The notes below the pieces were generated by a model, which saw nothing but the letters and a program-made list of their open reading frames with translations, searched no databases and had not been told where the DNA came from. A stretch of DNA of 64,000 nt from Ureibacillus endophyticus (lineage in GTDB: Bacteria; Bacillota; Bacilli; Bacillales_A; Planococcaceae), in NCBI RefSeq assembly GCF_003628435.1, contig NZ_RBZN01000005.1:1-64000 (forward strand), given 5' to 3'. Each line of letters opens with the position of its first letter. The stretch's first letter is position 1. Shown one piece after another: positions 1 to 7,782 of the stretch. A program made the translations under genes and the position numbers.

Positions 1-51
1 ATCTTTACTGGAGAAAGCTATCGATACCGTAATTCTAGTATTCGAAAATAA
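1..51 (+). mobile_element. 3' end of an IS21-family IstB-like helper gene (partial)
   Basis: The first 17 codons of frame 1 read IFTGESYRYRNSSIRK and then stop (TAA at 49-51). The GESYR block near a C-terminus is typical of IstB-like AAA+ ATPases, the transposition helpers of IS21-family elements. Only this tail lies in the window, so the assignment rests on a short motif. It is supported by the adjacent TIR gene being cut short just downstream, as expected if an IS end sits between about 52 and 97. I could not identify the terminal inverted repeat with confidence. Confidence 0.5.
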
Positions 52-96
52 GTAAAAATAGTGTTGGCAAGTGGTCGCAAAATTAATGACCATTTA

Positions 97-358
97 TTAC
101 ATTTTTTGATTGCCAAATGCAATTTGAGATACTTCAAACATACAATTTACAGATTCTAAATAGTTTTCACTTATAAGCAAAATTACATGATCAGTTATTT
201 TTATTTTTTTCATAAACTCCATAATATCAGATGAATGAGTGAGTTTATCGCGGTCGCGTATTACATGTTTCAAATTGTTCTAATTTCCTTTGAACTAAAT
301 TAGCTTCCTCACTATCATTCCAACTATAAGATAGAAATATTTGCTTAGATTCAACCAC
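97..358 (-). pseudogene. TIR-domain protein remnant, frameshifted and C-terminally truncated
   Basis: On the minus strand a GTG at 358 follows a GAGGTG ribosome binding site and opens a frame reading IFLSYSWNDSEEA, the start of a TIR domain (strand A, box 1). This frame stops at 245-247. The other frame continues the domain as NLKHVIRDRDKL, EFMKKIKITDHVILLIS and ENYLESVNCMFEV, which are the expected TIR blocks in order. It ends at a stop at 97-99 after only about 85 residues of domain. A single-base frameshift near 263-275 would join the two parts. The C-terminal part of the TIR domain and any partner domain are missing, and the break lies next to the IstB tail, suggesting an IS insertion or deletion. 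TIR proteins in bacteria are often NADases of defence systems; that role is family knowledge. The gene is very probably dead. Confidence 0.8.
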
Positions 359-546
359 GTAGAACACCTCATTTTTTTGTTTATCAAATAATTTTCTCAA
401 TAGTTATCAGAATCGGCTTCAGCAAAAAAATCGCCTCAATTTTGACTATATGTACATTGTAGCTTGCTTCTACCTAAATTACAAAATAAGGTAAAATAAA
501 TCCAACGAAATTCACTACTAATATTCCAACATAATAGCGAAAGGAT

Positions 547-1755
547 ATGATTCAATTGAAAATTACTCGAACTTCACTTTATGAAAAAATCTGGACCATT
601 GGCGTTTCTAAAACCGCTAATGAACTACGGGTACCTTACAATAAGCTAAAAATCGCCTGTACAGAGCACAATATTCCACTTCCAACGCAAGCTTATTGGG
701 GACTACTGTATATGGGGAACGAGAAACCCGATAGAACGCCTTTACCGAATCCAGAATATGATTCCGTCATCTTTATAGAAACTGTAAGAAACGCCATTAA
801 AAAAGATTTTATAGCTCCAGCTTCTGACGAACAAACAGTAACTGTGCCAGCACCACCAAAAGAAACCAAAACTAATAATCCATTACCAATTGCATTTGAA
901 TATTTTACACCCGAAGAACAAAATGTTTTACTGACTGCATACCATTCATTAAAAATGACAAAGTCACTATCTGCAAAGCCTCATAAGGAAATCATTAAAT
1001 ATAAAAGTTTGATTAAAAATAGAGGTAAATTTTATAATCGCCAATCATTTAAGGCATTAATCCAATCTGGAGCTGATGATATTTTTCCAGAAGCCCTGAT
1101 TTTTATAGATAGCTTATTTAAAGCACTTGAAAAAGCAAATGCAACGATTGTTGTAAACGGTAACGAAACTAAAGTTCACTATAAACACTATTTATTTACA
1201 TTAAGATTTAGAGCACCTTCTACAAAAGTCACTCTAACACCTGATGACAAAGAATATGAATCCCGTAGAACTTTTAAATATGTTGTAAAAGGAATCTTAA
1301 ACATCGAAATCGATCGAAATGAGCGTGGGCATACAAACTTTCCTCGGACTACTACTGTTACACAGAAAGTTAATGAGCCTTTCGATGAACTACTAAAAAA
1401 ATTATTTATTAAAATCTTTTCTCTTGCACCAATTGACGATGAAGTACGACGATTGCGTTTAATAGAAGATGCGGATGAACAAAAATGGTTAGAAGAAAAA
1501 GCACGTCTAAAAGCAATTCATGCAAATGAATTAGCTAAAACAGAATCACTTATTACTAATAGCATAAATTATTTTTTATTCAAATTAATCAAATCTTACA
1601 TTAATGCTGAGATAGACACCGATTCAGAGGAATATGATTGGGCCGTTAATAAAGCCAATTGGATTAAAAATTCTGCTGAGCGACCTGATAAAATCCTTGG
1701 AGAAGAAGATAAAATCAAATTAATAAATCTATTTGTAAACGGTGGATTAAAATAA
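547..1755 (+). CDS. conserved hypothetical protein with HTH-like N-terminus
   Basis: A 402-residue soluble protein without signal peptide or membrane segment. The first 65 residues (SLYEKIW, VSKTANELRVPYNKLKIAC, IPLPTQAYWGLLYMG) match a pattern I know from uncharacterised accessory-region proteins: LYxxVW, a helix-turn-helix-like segment ending in K-x-C, then IPxPxxGYW. A linker rich in Pro and Thr follows (about residues 90-115), then a mixed alpha/beta domain and a charged coiled-coil-like stretch around residues 305-340 (EDADEQKWLEEKARLKAIHANE). The AAGGA at 541-545 is only one base before the ATG at 547, so translation may start at TTG 556 (10 bases downstream), giving MKITRTSLYEKIW. That start would also agree with the family's usual beginning. 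Function unknown. It sits with other accessory genes beside a dead TIR gene. Confidence 0.7.
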   Translation: MIQLKITRTSLYEKIWTIGVSKTANELRVPYNKLKIACTEHNIPLPTQAYWGLLYMGNEKPDRTPLPNPEYDSVIFIETVRNAIKKDFIAPASDEQTVTVPAPPKETKTNNPLPIAFEYFTPEEQNVLLTAYHSLKMTKSLSAKPHKEIIKYKSLIKNRGKFYNRQSFKALIQSGADDIFPEALIFIDSLFKALEKANATIVVNGNETKVHYKHYLFTLRFRAPSTKVTLTPDDKEYESRRTFKYVVKGILNIEIDRNERGHTNFPRTTTVTQKVNEPFDELLKKLFIKIFSLAPIDDEVRRLRLIEDADEQKWLEEKARLKAIHANELAKTESLITNSINYFLFKLIKSYINAEIDTDSEEYDWAVNKANWIKNSAERPDKILGEEDKIKLINLFVNGGLK

Positions 1756-1802
1756 AATCTTCATCTCAGAAAATTTCTTAATCTTAAGGTTAGTGGCATT
1801 TA

Positions 1803-1830
1803 TCTGTCTGGTTTCTGTCGCTTTTCTGTC
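1803..1830. promoter_or_regulatory. three phased TCTGTC direct repeats upstream of the XRE gene
   Basis: TCTGTC occurs at 1803-1808, 1814-1819 and 1825-1830, exactly 11 bp apart, so all three face the same side of the helix. The block lies 64-91 bp before the XRE gene start, just upstream of a TATATT that could be a -10 region (about 1838-1843). Helically phased direct repeats are typical of activator or repressor sites. The binding protein is not known; the XRE protein itself is one candidate. Confidence 0.4.
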
Positions 1831-1893
1831 CTTAATTTATATTCAATATGCTTTTACAATGAAATCATCAAATTAGTTAGGAGGAAAACAACA

Positions 1894-2481
1894 ATGAATA
1901 TTGGCAAAAAAATTCAAGCATTAAGAAATTCAAAACTTTGGACTCAAGAGCAATTAGCAGAAATGGCTGGCGTTAGCGAACGTACAATTAGTAGACTGGA
2001 GAACGGTGAAAAGATTGGAAAGTTCAGCCTCCAAAAAATTATGGATACTTTGAACACAACATTAGAGGCACTTGAAGAAATGACAGTTGAAAATGAGCAA
2101 CCCACTATTCCAACTGAAGTTAATATTTCATACCGCATAAATAACGCAAGAGAGCTAATGCGTCTTATACCCGATACGCATATGTATGGGTATGATTATC
2201 ACGACTGCATCACAGAAGAACAAGTTGAAATAGCGCAAAATTTTCTAACATCTGTTGGAGATGCAATCGATATTTGGAGCATGCTTGAATTAGCAGAACG
2301 ATTCAATCTTGAAAATCTTTTAGGTGAATTAATGACTGATTTGGAGAAATTAGACCTTTGGGTATTCGGAAGTAGAAAGGTTAATAAAGATGATTGGGCT
2401 ACTACAATTATAGAAATTTACTCTAAAGATAATCCATTAATTCAAAAAGCGCATTTAGATGCAAGTTTGATTACTAAATAA
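1894..2481 (+). CDS. XRE-family helix-turn-helix transcriptional regulator
   Basis: A 195-residue protein. Residues 5-60 form a Cro/CI-type HTH_3 domain (IQALRNSKLWTQEQLAEMAG, then VSERTISRLENGEK), the standard five-helix DNA-binding fold. The rest, about residues 75-195, is a helical acidic region without a domain I recognise; it may sense a ligand or mediate dimerisation. An excellent TTAGGAGG site precedes the ATG. The gene is followed by a hairpin terminator and is transcribed alone. Its neighbours are an uncharacterised accessory gene and a convergent DUF4238 gene. Targets are unknown; the phased TCTGTC repeats in its own upstream region are candidate operators. The family call is firm; any biological role is inference. 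Confidence 0.85.
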   Translation: MNIGKKIQALRNSKLWTQEQLAEMAGVSERTISRLENGEKIGKFSLQKIMDTLNTTLEALEEMTVENEQPTIPTEVNISYRINNARELMRLIPDTHMYGYDYHDCITEEQVEIAQNFLTSVGDAIDIWSMLELAERFNLENLLGELMTDLEKLDLWVFGSRKVNKDDWATTIIEIYSKDNPLIQKAHLDASLITK

Positions 2482-2497
2482 AAATATTCATGTAAAT

Positions 2498-2547
2498 AAA
2501 AGCAGAAAGTTCATTGAAATTATCACTTGAATTTTCTGCTTATTTTA
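2498..2547. terminator. bidirectional rho-independent terminator
   Basis: AAGCAGAAAGTTCA pairs with TGAATTTTCTGCTT (one bulge or mismatch), flanked by A-rich sequence on the left and TATTTTAAA on the right. It separates the convergent XRE and DUF4238 genes. Confidence 0.7.
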
Positions 2548-2602
2548 AATGAAATCAACCTTTTGTTCTATTTAATCTAAAATGAGGTTAAACATTGGGA
2601 AT

Positions 2603-3622
2603 TTATATTTTTCTCCCACCAGCAAATATTTCTACTCTGTTCCTATGTTTTAAAATTTGCGGGTTAGATTTCTTTATTTCCTCAATTAATTCAAATTTTT
2701 CTTCGGAAGTATAAATTTGTTTATAAGAATCTTTTATTTGTAGCCAGTTATAGAAATTCACATTTTCACCATTGAGTTCAGTAAAAGTATTCTCTATATC
2801 CTCAAAATCTTTAAAGTATTCTCTTTCTCTGATAATAATAATTAACTCTTCACTAATTGGAAAAGCAATTTCAATTCCTTGTGATGCAATTCCTGAATTA
2901 CTTCTAAAAGACTCATTCTTATGAGGATATCTGACAACAGGATTATCTGACGTGTAAAATGGCGTATTACTTCTATTTATCCCTATAAACCATATATGTT
3001 TATTTAAAGTCAATGATAATTCTGGTAAAGCATCACTAAAGATGAAAGAAGCATGAGTTAAACTATTATATTTTTCATTTCTATCTACTTGAAATGATCC
3101 TAACTTGTAATCAGGAATATCATTTTTAGCAAATTCATCTACTAAATATTGTGTAAATCTTTGCTCCATATCCAAATAAGTATCTCTAAAATCTCTCGTT
3201 CTCATTAATTGAAAAATTAAATGGTGAGATAGCTTAAATTTTTCTAATAAGTTAATTGCAAGCGATTCTTCTGGTTTAGGACAAAGTTTAAATCTACTGC
3301 GAAGATTATTTAATAAGCCATGGAACTCACCTTCTAATTCAGAAAAATGTTTCTCTACAGGCTGTTCGTCTATTTCTCCAAGTTCTGTAATCTTTTCATT
3401 TGCAGTTATTTCATCCATTTCTTCCATTAGATCTTCTTTAATTTCTTCTAATTCAGGAAAATCATAAAAAAATCGAGATGAAGCAACACCCTCTATATTT
3501 GAAGAAAAATATTTATCGTTCTCTTTATCGTATACATTAATCTGATAAGCCTTATTCTTTTTATTCGCAAAATATTTCAAATAAGACCTTGGCACATAAT
3601 GTTGATTTTTAACTTTCCCCAT
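2603..3622 (-). CDS. DUF4238 domain-containing protein
   Basis: A 339-residue soluble protein. The N-terminus (KNQHYVPRSYLKYF at residues 5-18) is the signature of the DUF4238 family, whose members begin with a His-Tyr-Val-Pro-Arg block followed by a Leu-x-x-Phe. A second conserved patch, FYTSDNPVVRYP (about residues 221-232), is also typical. The acidic stretch around residues 55-95 is likely a surface linker. Biochemical function is not established for the family. Members are often found in accessory or defence-rich regions, which fits the TIR remnant nearby, but this does not prove a defence role. A GAGGTG ribosome binding site stands before the ATG, and an inverted repeat lies just upstream of it. 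Confidence 0.8.
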   Translation of the reverse strand: MGKVKNQHYVPRSYLKYFANKKNKAYQINVYDKENDKYFSSNIEGVASSRFFYDFPELEEIKEDLMEEMDEITANEKITELGEIDEQPVEKHFSELEGEFHGLLNNLRSRFKLCPKPEESLAINLLEKFKLSHHLIFQLMRTRDFRDTYLDMEQRFTQYLVDEFAKNDIPDYKLGSFQVDRNEKYNSLTHASFIFSDALPELSLTLNKHIWFIGINRSNTPFYTSDNPVVRYPHKNESFRSNSGIASQGIEIAFPISEELIIIIREREYFKDFEDIENTFTELNGENVNFYNWLQIKDSYKQIYTSEEKFELIEEIKKSNPQILKHRNRVEIFAGGRKI

Positions 3623-3641
3623 ATTATCACCTCATTTTTTA

Positions 3642-3660
3642 TATGTAATATTTTTACATA
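3642..3660. promoter_or_regulatory. perfect inverted repeat upstream of the DUF4238 gene
   Basis: TATGTAA-5 bp-TTACATA is a perfect 7-5-7 inverted repeat, 19 bp upstream of the DUF4238 start codon and next to its ribosome binding site. A related half site (TATATGTAAAA) occurs about 40 bp further upstream, near 3691-3701. It could be an operator. The nearby XRE protein is a possible ligand, but this is speculation. Confidence 0.4.
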
Positions 3661-3728
3661 CAACTTACACTTTCACCACAAAATTGTCTATATGTAAAAT
3701 CTTTTTTCTTAATTCCTACTATGTATTC

Positions 3729-4130
3729 CTGTAATTAAGTCCTTCCCTCCCCCAAAACCCCACCAACCCCTTACCACTACAGGCTTCAAGGCTATTTTTC
3801 TTACATTTAATCTGTAATTAAGTTCGTACCCGAAATAGGCTTAAGATTGAAGATTTTAGAGCTTAGCACGGTCATTTTTAGGGGCAAAAATGATATTAAG
3901 TTCTTCCCTGAGTATGGATAAGATTTTAGCGCTTAGATAATAGCAGAGAGCTACGCTCTTGCACCTACAATCGTTGATATACCAATAAAAAAAGGACCAC
4001 ACCGCGCACAATAAATTGTACGAGTATGATCCTTATTTTGCTTCCAATCTAACCTCTTACCCTTACTTCGGGTACCAACTTAGTATCAGCAGGTACCAAC
4101 TTTAGAAGATGGGGAAAGACTTAGTTACGG
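3729..4130. repeat. cluster of six copies of a ~20-bp motif beside sodA
   Basis: Three copies lie on the minus strand (3729-3747, 3812-3831, 3890-3908) and three on the plus strand (4070-4089, 4091-4105, 4111-4130). Read in one direction they approximate GGGTACCAACTTAATTACAG; for example copy 2 reads GGGTACGAACTTAATTACAG and copy 4 GGGTACCAACTTAGTATCAG. The plus-strand copies are tandem with a 20-21 bp period. Copies 2 and 3 also share a following AAGATTTTAGMGCTTAG block. The sodA terminator sits between the two orientations. No ORF occupies this 519-bp gap (3623-4141). Confidence 0.65.
3986..4036 (-). terminator. rho-independent terminator of sodA
   Basis: Read on the minus strand, a long imperfect hairpin (GGATCATAC... 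pairing with ...GTGTGGTCC, with ACAAT/ATTGT near the loop) is followed by seven T residues. It lies about 105 bp past the sodA stop. Confidence 0.8.
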
Positions 4131-4141
4131 AAAGATACTTA

Positions 4142-4747
4142 TTATTTCGCAGCAGCAAATTTTTCTGCTACAACATCCCAGTTTACTACATTCCAGAATG
4201 CAGAAATGTAGTCAGGACGACGGTTTTGGTAGTTTAAGTAGTAAGCATGCTCCCAAACGTCTAAACCTAAGATAGGTGTTTTACCTTCCATAACAGGAGA
4301 ATCTTGGTTTGGTGTTGAAGTGATAGCAAGTTCGCCACCATCTACTACTAACCAAGCCCAACCTGAACCGAAACGGCCAGCCGCTGCTTTAGCAAATTCA
4401 TCTTTGAATGCATCTAAGCTACCGAATTTAGATTCGATTGCAGAAGCTAATTCGCCAGAAGGTGTGTTAGAACCACCTGGAGCTAGGATTTCCCAGAATA
4501 ATGTGTGGTTAGCATGGCCACCACCGTTATTACGAACTGCTGTTTGTTTGTCAGCAGGAAGCGCATCAATATTAGAAATTAAATCTAGTAAATCTTTGCT
4601 AGCAAATTCAGTTCCTTCTACTGCTGCATTTAAGTTTGTTACATAAGTATTGTGATGTTTAGAGTGGTGAATCTCCATAGTTTTAGCATCGATGTGTGGT
4701 TCTAATGCATCATATGCGTAAGGTAATTGTGGTAATTCAAAAGCCAT
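4142..4747 (-). CDS. sodA: superoxide dismutase (Mn/Fe type)
   Basis: A 201-residue cytoplasmic superoxide dismutase that converts superoxide to oxygen and hydrogen peroxide. All four metal ligands are present: His27, His81, Asp163 and His167 (in DVWEHAYY). The N-terminus ([18 protein letters not shown]) and the [14 protein letters not shown] block around residue 75 are diagnostic. Sequence features such as the Gly-Gly before His81 favour manganese, as in B. subtilis SodA. Length is normal for the family. A GGGAGG site precedes the ATG. It is transcribed alone, ending at a strong terminator. Its neighbours yqgC and yqgB are the same as in B. subtilis, so this is the native locus, here bordered by an accessory region on its 3' side. 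Confidence 0.97.
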   Translation of the reverse strand: MAFELPQLPYAYDALEPHIDAKTMEIHHSKHHNTYVTNLNAAVEGTEFASKDLLDLISNIDALPADKQTAVRNNGGGHANHTLFWEILAPGGSNTPSGELASAIESKFGSLDAFKDEFAKAAAGRFGSGWAWLVVDGGELAITSTPNQDSPVMEGKTPILGLDVWEHAYYLNYQNRRPDYISAFWNVVNWDVVAEKFAAAK

Positions 4748-4952
4748 AATATATTTCCTCCCTTAAATAAATCAATGTTGATTACCTTTCTAGGTTATCA
4801 AACTTTAGTAATCCATTCAATTATTTTACACCGAACATTAACAATTCAGCCTTTTGACGGAAAAGATGGTGTCTATTAACTGGATGGTCTCTAATGAATG
4901 ACACTCCCTACATAATTTAGGCTGATATAATTAAACTTAAACCTTTAAAATG

Positions 4953-5432
4953 TCAAATTGTAATAAAAAATATAACAATCATGATGACTTGGATTACTCC
5001 CTTGGTTGCAACTGAAGTTAAAAAACCGACAAGTGATCCAATTCCTGACTTTAGTGCAGCTTTAAACTCAGATTTTGTCACAAATAATTCTCCAATGACT
5101 GCACCTAAAAATGGCCCAATTAAAATACCTACAACCGGGATAATAAATGGTCCTACTAATAAACCAATTGTGCTTCCCCACATTCCGGCTTTTGTTCCAC
5201 CAAATTTTTTTACTCCAATTAAGTTGGAAATTGAATCTGCTGCAAATAAAAGTATGACAAATAAAATTTCAACGGACCAAAATAACCAACCGAGTTCTGT
5301 AAATGAAAAGAACATTCCATAAACAATAAAGCCTAATAAAATAAATAACACAGATGGAATAATTGGGTAGATTAATCCTACAAAGGCAATGACGAAACTT
5401 AAAATAATAATTATCCAAGCGATTATTTCCAA
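4953..5432 (-). CDS. yqgC: DUF456 family membrane protein (YqgC-like)
   Basis: A 159-residue integral membrane protein with about four or five hydrophobic segments (residues 3-35, 37-70, 85-120, 135-159). The glycine-rich central block (GTKAGMWGSTIGLLVG, then IGPFLGAVIGE) is the hallmark of DUF456, a family of small membrane proteins with repeated Gly-x-x-x-Gly patterns. Position between sodA and yqgB is that of B. subtilis yqgC. Biochemical function is unknown. It is divergent from yqgB and upstream of sodA on the same strand. Confidence 0.85.
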   Translation of the reverse strand: MEIIAWIIIILSFVIAFVGLIYPIIPSVLFILLGFIVYGMFFSFTELGWLFWSVEILFVILLFAADSISNLIGVKKFGGTKAGMWGSTIGLLVGPFIIPVVGILIGPFLGAVIGELFVTKSEFKAALKSGIGSLVGFLTSVATKGVIQVIMIVIFFITI

Positions 5433-5552
5433 AAAAACATCTCCTATTTTAATTTACCACTTATTTACGAAATAGTAAGAAGAAAAGATTCATTCGATTA
5501 TTTATTTAACCTTGCCATTGTTCATGGTACACTTCTTTTTGGAGGAGAATTT

Positions 5553-6062
5553 ATGGTTAAACATTCACAACTTTTCATTGATAGCTTATTACATCCCAAA
5601 AAATTAGCAGCTTACCGGCTATTATCCATTGGTAAAACCATTCAATATGTATTTTTATTAATAGCATTAGTTACTATTTTTTCTTTTATTCAATTTCTTA
5701 CTGGTGTTTCAACTATTTCCTATAGTATAGAAGGTTTAACAGAATACATAGAAGATATTCAGTGGTTACTCTATCCATTTGCGATTTTATTTTTAATTTT
5801 AACTACTACTGTTCTATTATTTGGAAGAATTAGTATTTACGCCTTTGTTGGAGTAGTTATTTTAAAAGTAACGAATCGCCGAGGGGAATATCGTCACATG
5901 TGGCGAACTGCTGCATTGGCGAACACTTGGTCAACACTGTTATCCATTATATTTACAACCCTACAATTTACTGGCACGATCCCTACTTTAATAGGAATCG
6001 TAATCACGATTATCCTACTGTTTATCGCTTCTACTAAATATCCAAAAATACCAAAAAAATAG
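5553..6062 (+). CDS. yqgB: DUF1189 family membrane protein (YqgB-like)
   Basis: A 169-residue membrane protein. The N-terminal SLLHPKKLAAYRLLSIGKTI block is typical of DUF1189 proteins, which begin with a short amphipathic part and then have hydrophobic segments. Here four are visible, at about residues 28-50, 70-92, 94-108 and 132-158. Gene order (sodA, yqgC, yqgB) equals that of B. subtilis, supporting orthology with YqgB. A GGAGGAG site lies 7-8 bp before the ATG. No enzymatic motif is present and the function is unknown. It is followed by a hairpin that overlaps the ribosome binding site of the next gene. Confidence 0.8.
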   Translation: MVKHSQLFIDSLLHPKKLAAYRLLSIGKTIQYVFLLIALVTIFSFIQFLTGVSTISYSIEGLTEYIEDIQWLLYPFAILFLILTTTVLLFGRISIYAFVGVVILKVTNRRGEYRHMWRTAALANTWSTLLSIIFTTLQFTGTIPTLIGIVITIILLFIASTKYPKIPKK

Positions 6063-6070
6063 TATGCATG

Positions 6071-6110
6071 AATCCCCCTTCTCTTCATATAGTGAGAGAA
6101 AGGAGGGATT
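6071..6110 (+). promoter_or_regulatory. strong hairpin covering the ribosome binding site of the next gene
   Basis: AATCCCCCTTCTCT (from 6071) pairs with AGAGAAAGGAGGGATT (to 6110), about 14 bp with two bulged A residues. The right arm contains the GGAGG that serves the ATG at 6114, so folding would hide the ribosome binding site. With the following TTTTA it could also act as a weak terminator for yqgB. Whether this is regulation or a compact terminator-start junction is not known. Confidence 0.55.
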
Positions 6111-6113
6111 TTA

Positions 6114-6452
6114 ATGAGATTTCTAATATTTACAGTTGTTTTCTTTCTAGTAGCAGCTGTGATTAAAATAGATTTAACAGAAGGAACTGTTCCTCTTGCA
6201 GCTTTTGATGACTCGCAAGATTTAATATGTAATGAACAAATCTCAGTTCAATCCATTTCAGTCCTTACAACTGAAGGTGAATCCGTACAAAGTTTATTTG
6301 CTGCATATCCATCAGAAGTGAAAATCTCACTTCCTGAACGTATGGCGCATTTTTATAAATTAAACCCACATCTAAAAAAACAAGCGATGGTTCCAGGTGA
6401 ACTAGTAAAAGTCCCTATTTATCATCAACGTGTTCAAGAGTGCTCCAGATAG
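6114..6452 (+). CDS. small membrane-anchored LysM-like protein (YqfZ-like)
   Basis: A 112-residue protein with a hydrophobic N-terminal anchor or signal segment (residues 2-18, LIFTVVFFLVAAVIKI). The C-terminal half (VQSLFAAYPSEV, then HFYKLNPHLKKQAMVPGELVKVP) resembles a LysM-like fold: a helix followed by Asn-Pro-x-Leu and a beta hairpin ending in x-Pro-Gly-x-x-x-x-x-Pro. B. subtilis YqfZ, a small LysM-type protein, occupies the same place before ispG, so I infer orthology. Secretion or surface location is likely. Its GGAGGG ribosome binding site is buried in the preceding hairpin. Confidence 0.6.
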   Translation: MRFLIFTVVFFLVAAVIKIDLTEGTVPLAAFDDSQDLICNEQISVQSISVLTTEGESVQSLFAAYPSEVKISLPERMAHFYKLNPHLKKQAMVPGELVKVPIYHQRVQECSR

Positions 6453-6570
6453 CGAAACTTTTATGAATTAATTAACGTCCTTTATTTTAAATTAATATGA
6501 CAATAGTAACTTTATAGCGAACATTATTATGTTACTTTTTCTTCATAGAAAAAAATATAGCGTTTCTTCC

Positions 6571-6599
6571 TTGTCCTTGTTTACCTACACTGATAAAAT
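6571..6599 (+). promoter_or_regulatory. sigma-A promoter of ispG
   Basis: TTGTCC (-35, 6571-6576) and TAAAAT (-10, 6594-6599) are separated by 17 bp, with an extended -10 TG at 6591-6592. The ispG start codon is 62 bp downstream. Confidence 0.6.
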
Positions 6600-6660
6600 A
6601 ACTAAAGTGTGGTACGACATTTCTTTAAAATACGTACCTTTATAAAAGGAGAGAATCTTC

Positions 6661-7770
6661 ATGAGTGAACTAATTCACCGTTCAAAAACGCGTCCTGTAC
6701 GTGTAGGTAATTTAACGATTGGTGGTAGTAATGAACTATTCATCCAAAGTATGTGTACAACAAAAACACATGACGTTGAAGCAACGGTAGCTGAAATTCT
6801 TCGTTTAGAAGAAGCAGGTTGTCAAATTGTTCGCGTAGCTGTTCCTGATGAACGTGCTGCAGATGCAATTGCTGAAATTAAAAAACGTATCCATATTCCG
6901 TTAGTAGCGGATATTCATTTTGACTATAAGCTAGCTTTAAAGGCAATTGAAAATGGAATTGATAAAGTACGTATCAATCCAGGAAATATCGGTCGCCGTG
7001 AAAAAGTTGAAGCAGTAGTAAATGCTGCAAAAGCTAAAAATATTCCAATTCGTATTGGTGTAAATGCTGGTTCATTAGAGCGTCACATATTAGAAAAATA
7101 TGGTTACCCTACTGCTGATGGAATGGTAGAATCAGCTCTACACCATATTAAAATATTAGAAGACTTAGATTTCCACGATATTATCGTATCAATGAAAGCT
7201 TCGGATGTTAACTTAGCAATTGAAGCTTATGAAAAAGCTGCAAAAGCTTTTGATTACCCATTACACTTAGGTATTACAGAATCAGGTACTTTATTTGCAG
7301 GTACAGTAAAATCTGCTGCTGGACTTGGAGCAATTTTATCAAAAGGTATTGGTAATACATTACGTATTTCCCTATCAGCTGATCCAGTAGAAGAAGTAAA
7401 AGTTGCACGTGAACTATTAAAGTCATTTGGTTTAGCTTCTAATATGGCAACATTAATTTCTTGCCCTACTTGTGGCCGTATCGAAATTGATTTAATCTCC
7501 ATTGCAAATGAAGTAGAAGAATATATTTCTAAACTTAATGTTCCACTAAAAGTTGCTGTTCTTGGTTGTGCCGTAAACGGACCAGGTGAAGCACGTGAAG
7601 CAGATATCGGTATTGCTGGTGCTCGCGGAGAAGGACTTTTATTTATGAAAGGTAAAACTGTTCGTAAAGTTCCTGAAGCAACAATGGTAGAAGAATTGAA
7701 AAAAGAAATTGATAAATTAGCAGCAGAAATGGCTGAAAAGCGAGCTGAAGAAGAAAAATCTCTAAACTAG
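6661..7770 (+). CDS. ispG: 4-hydroxy-3-methylbut-2-enyl-diphosphate synthase (flavodoxin)
   Basis: IspG (GcpE) of the MEP isoprenoid pathway reductively opens 2-C-methyl-D-erythritol 2,4-cyclodiphosphate to HMBPP, using a [4Fe-4S] cluster. At 369 residues it is the usual bacterial length. The N-terminal TIM barrel contains the [15 protein letters not shown] and RINPGN blocks. The cluster ligands are Cys268 and Cys271 (CPTCGR) and Cys303 ([10 protein letters not shown]), with the nearby glutamate of GPGE as the fourth ligand. A GGAGAG site precedes the ATG. The next enzyme of the pathway, IspH, is also in this window (27951-28922). The yqfZ-ispG-yqfW order is conserved with B. subtilis, where ispG is yqfY. 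Confidence 0.97.
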   Translation: MSELIHRSKTRPVRVGNLTIGGSNELFIQSMCTTKTHDVEATVAEILRLEEAGCQIVRVAVPDERAADAIAEIKKRIHIPLVADIHFDYKLALKAIENGIDKVRINPGNIGRREKVEAVVNAAKAKNIPIRIGVNAGSLERHILEKYGYPTADGMVESALHHIKILEDLDFHDIIVSMKASDVNLAIEAYEKAAKAFDYPLHLGITESGTLFAGTVKSAAGLGAILSKGIGNTLRISLSADPVEEVKVARELLKSFGLASNMATLISCPTCGRIEIDLISIANEVEEYISKLNVPLKVAVLGCAVNGPGEAREADIGIAGARGEGLLFMKGKTVRKVPEATMVEELKKEIDKLAAEMAEKRAEEEKSLN

Positions 7771-7782
7771 GAGGTTTTTATT

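Noticed and set aside
547-3622. Calling this cluster a new defence system
   Set aside because: The genes are not in one operon, domains are only partly recognised, and the TIR gene is dead; evidence is limited to neighbourhood.
3729-4130. Possible CRISPR array
   Set aside because: The repeats are degenerate, in both orientations, with irregular spacing and no spacer-length regularity; no cas genes are near.
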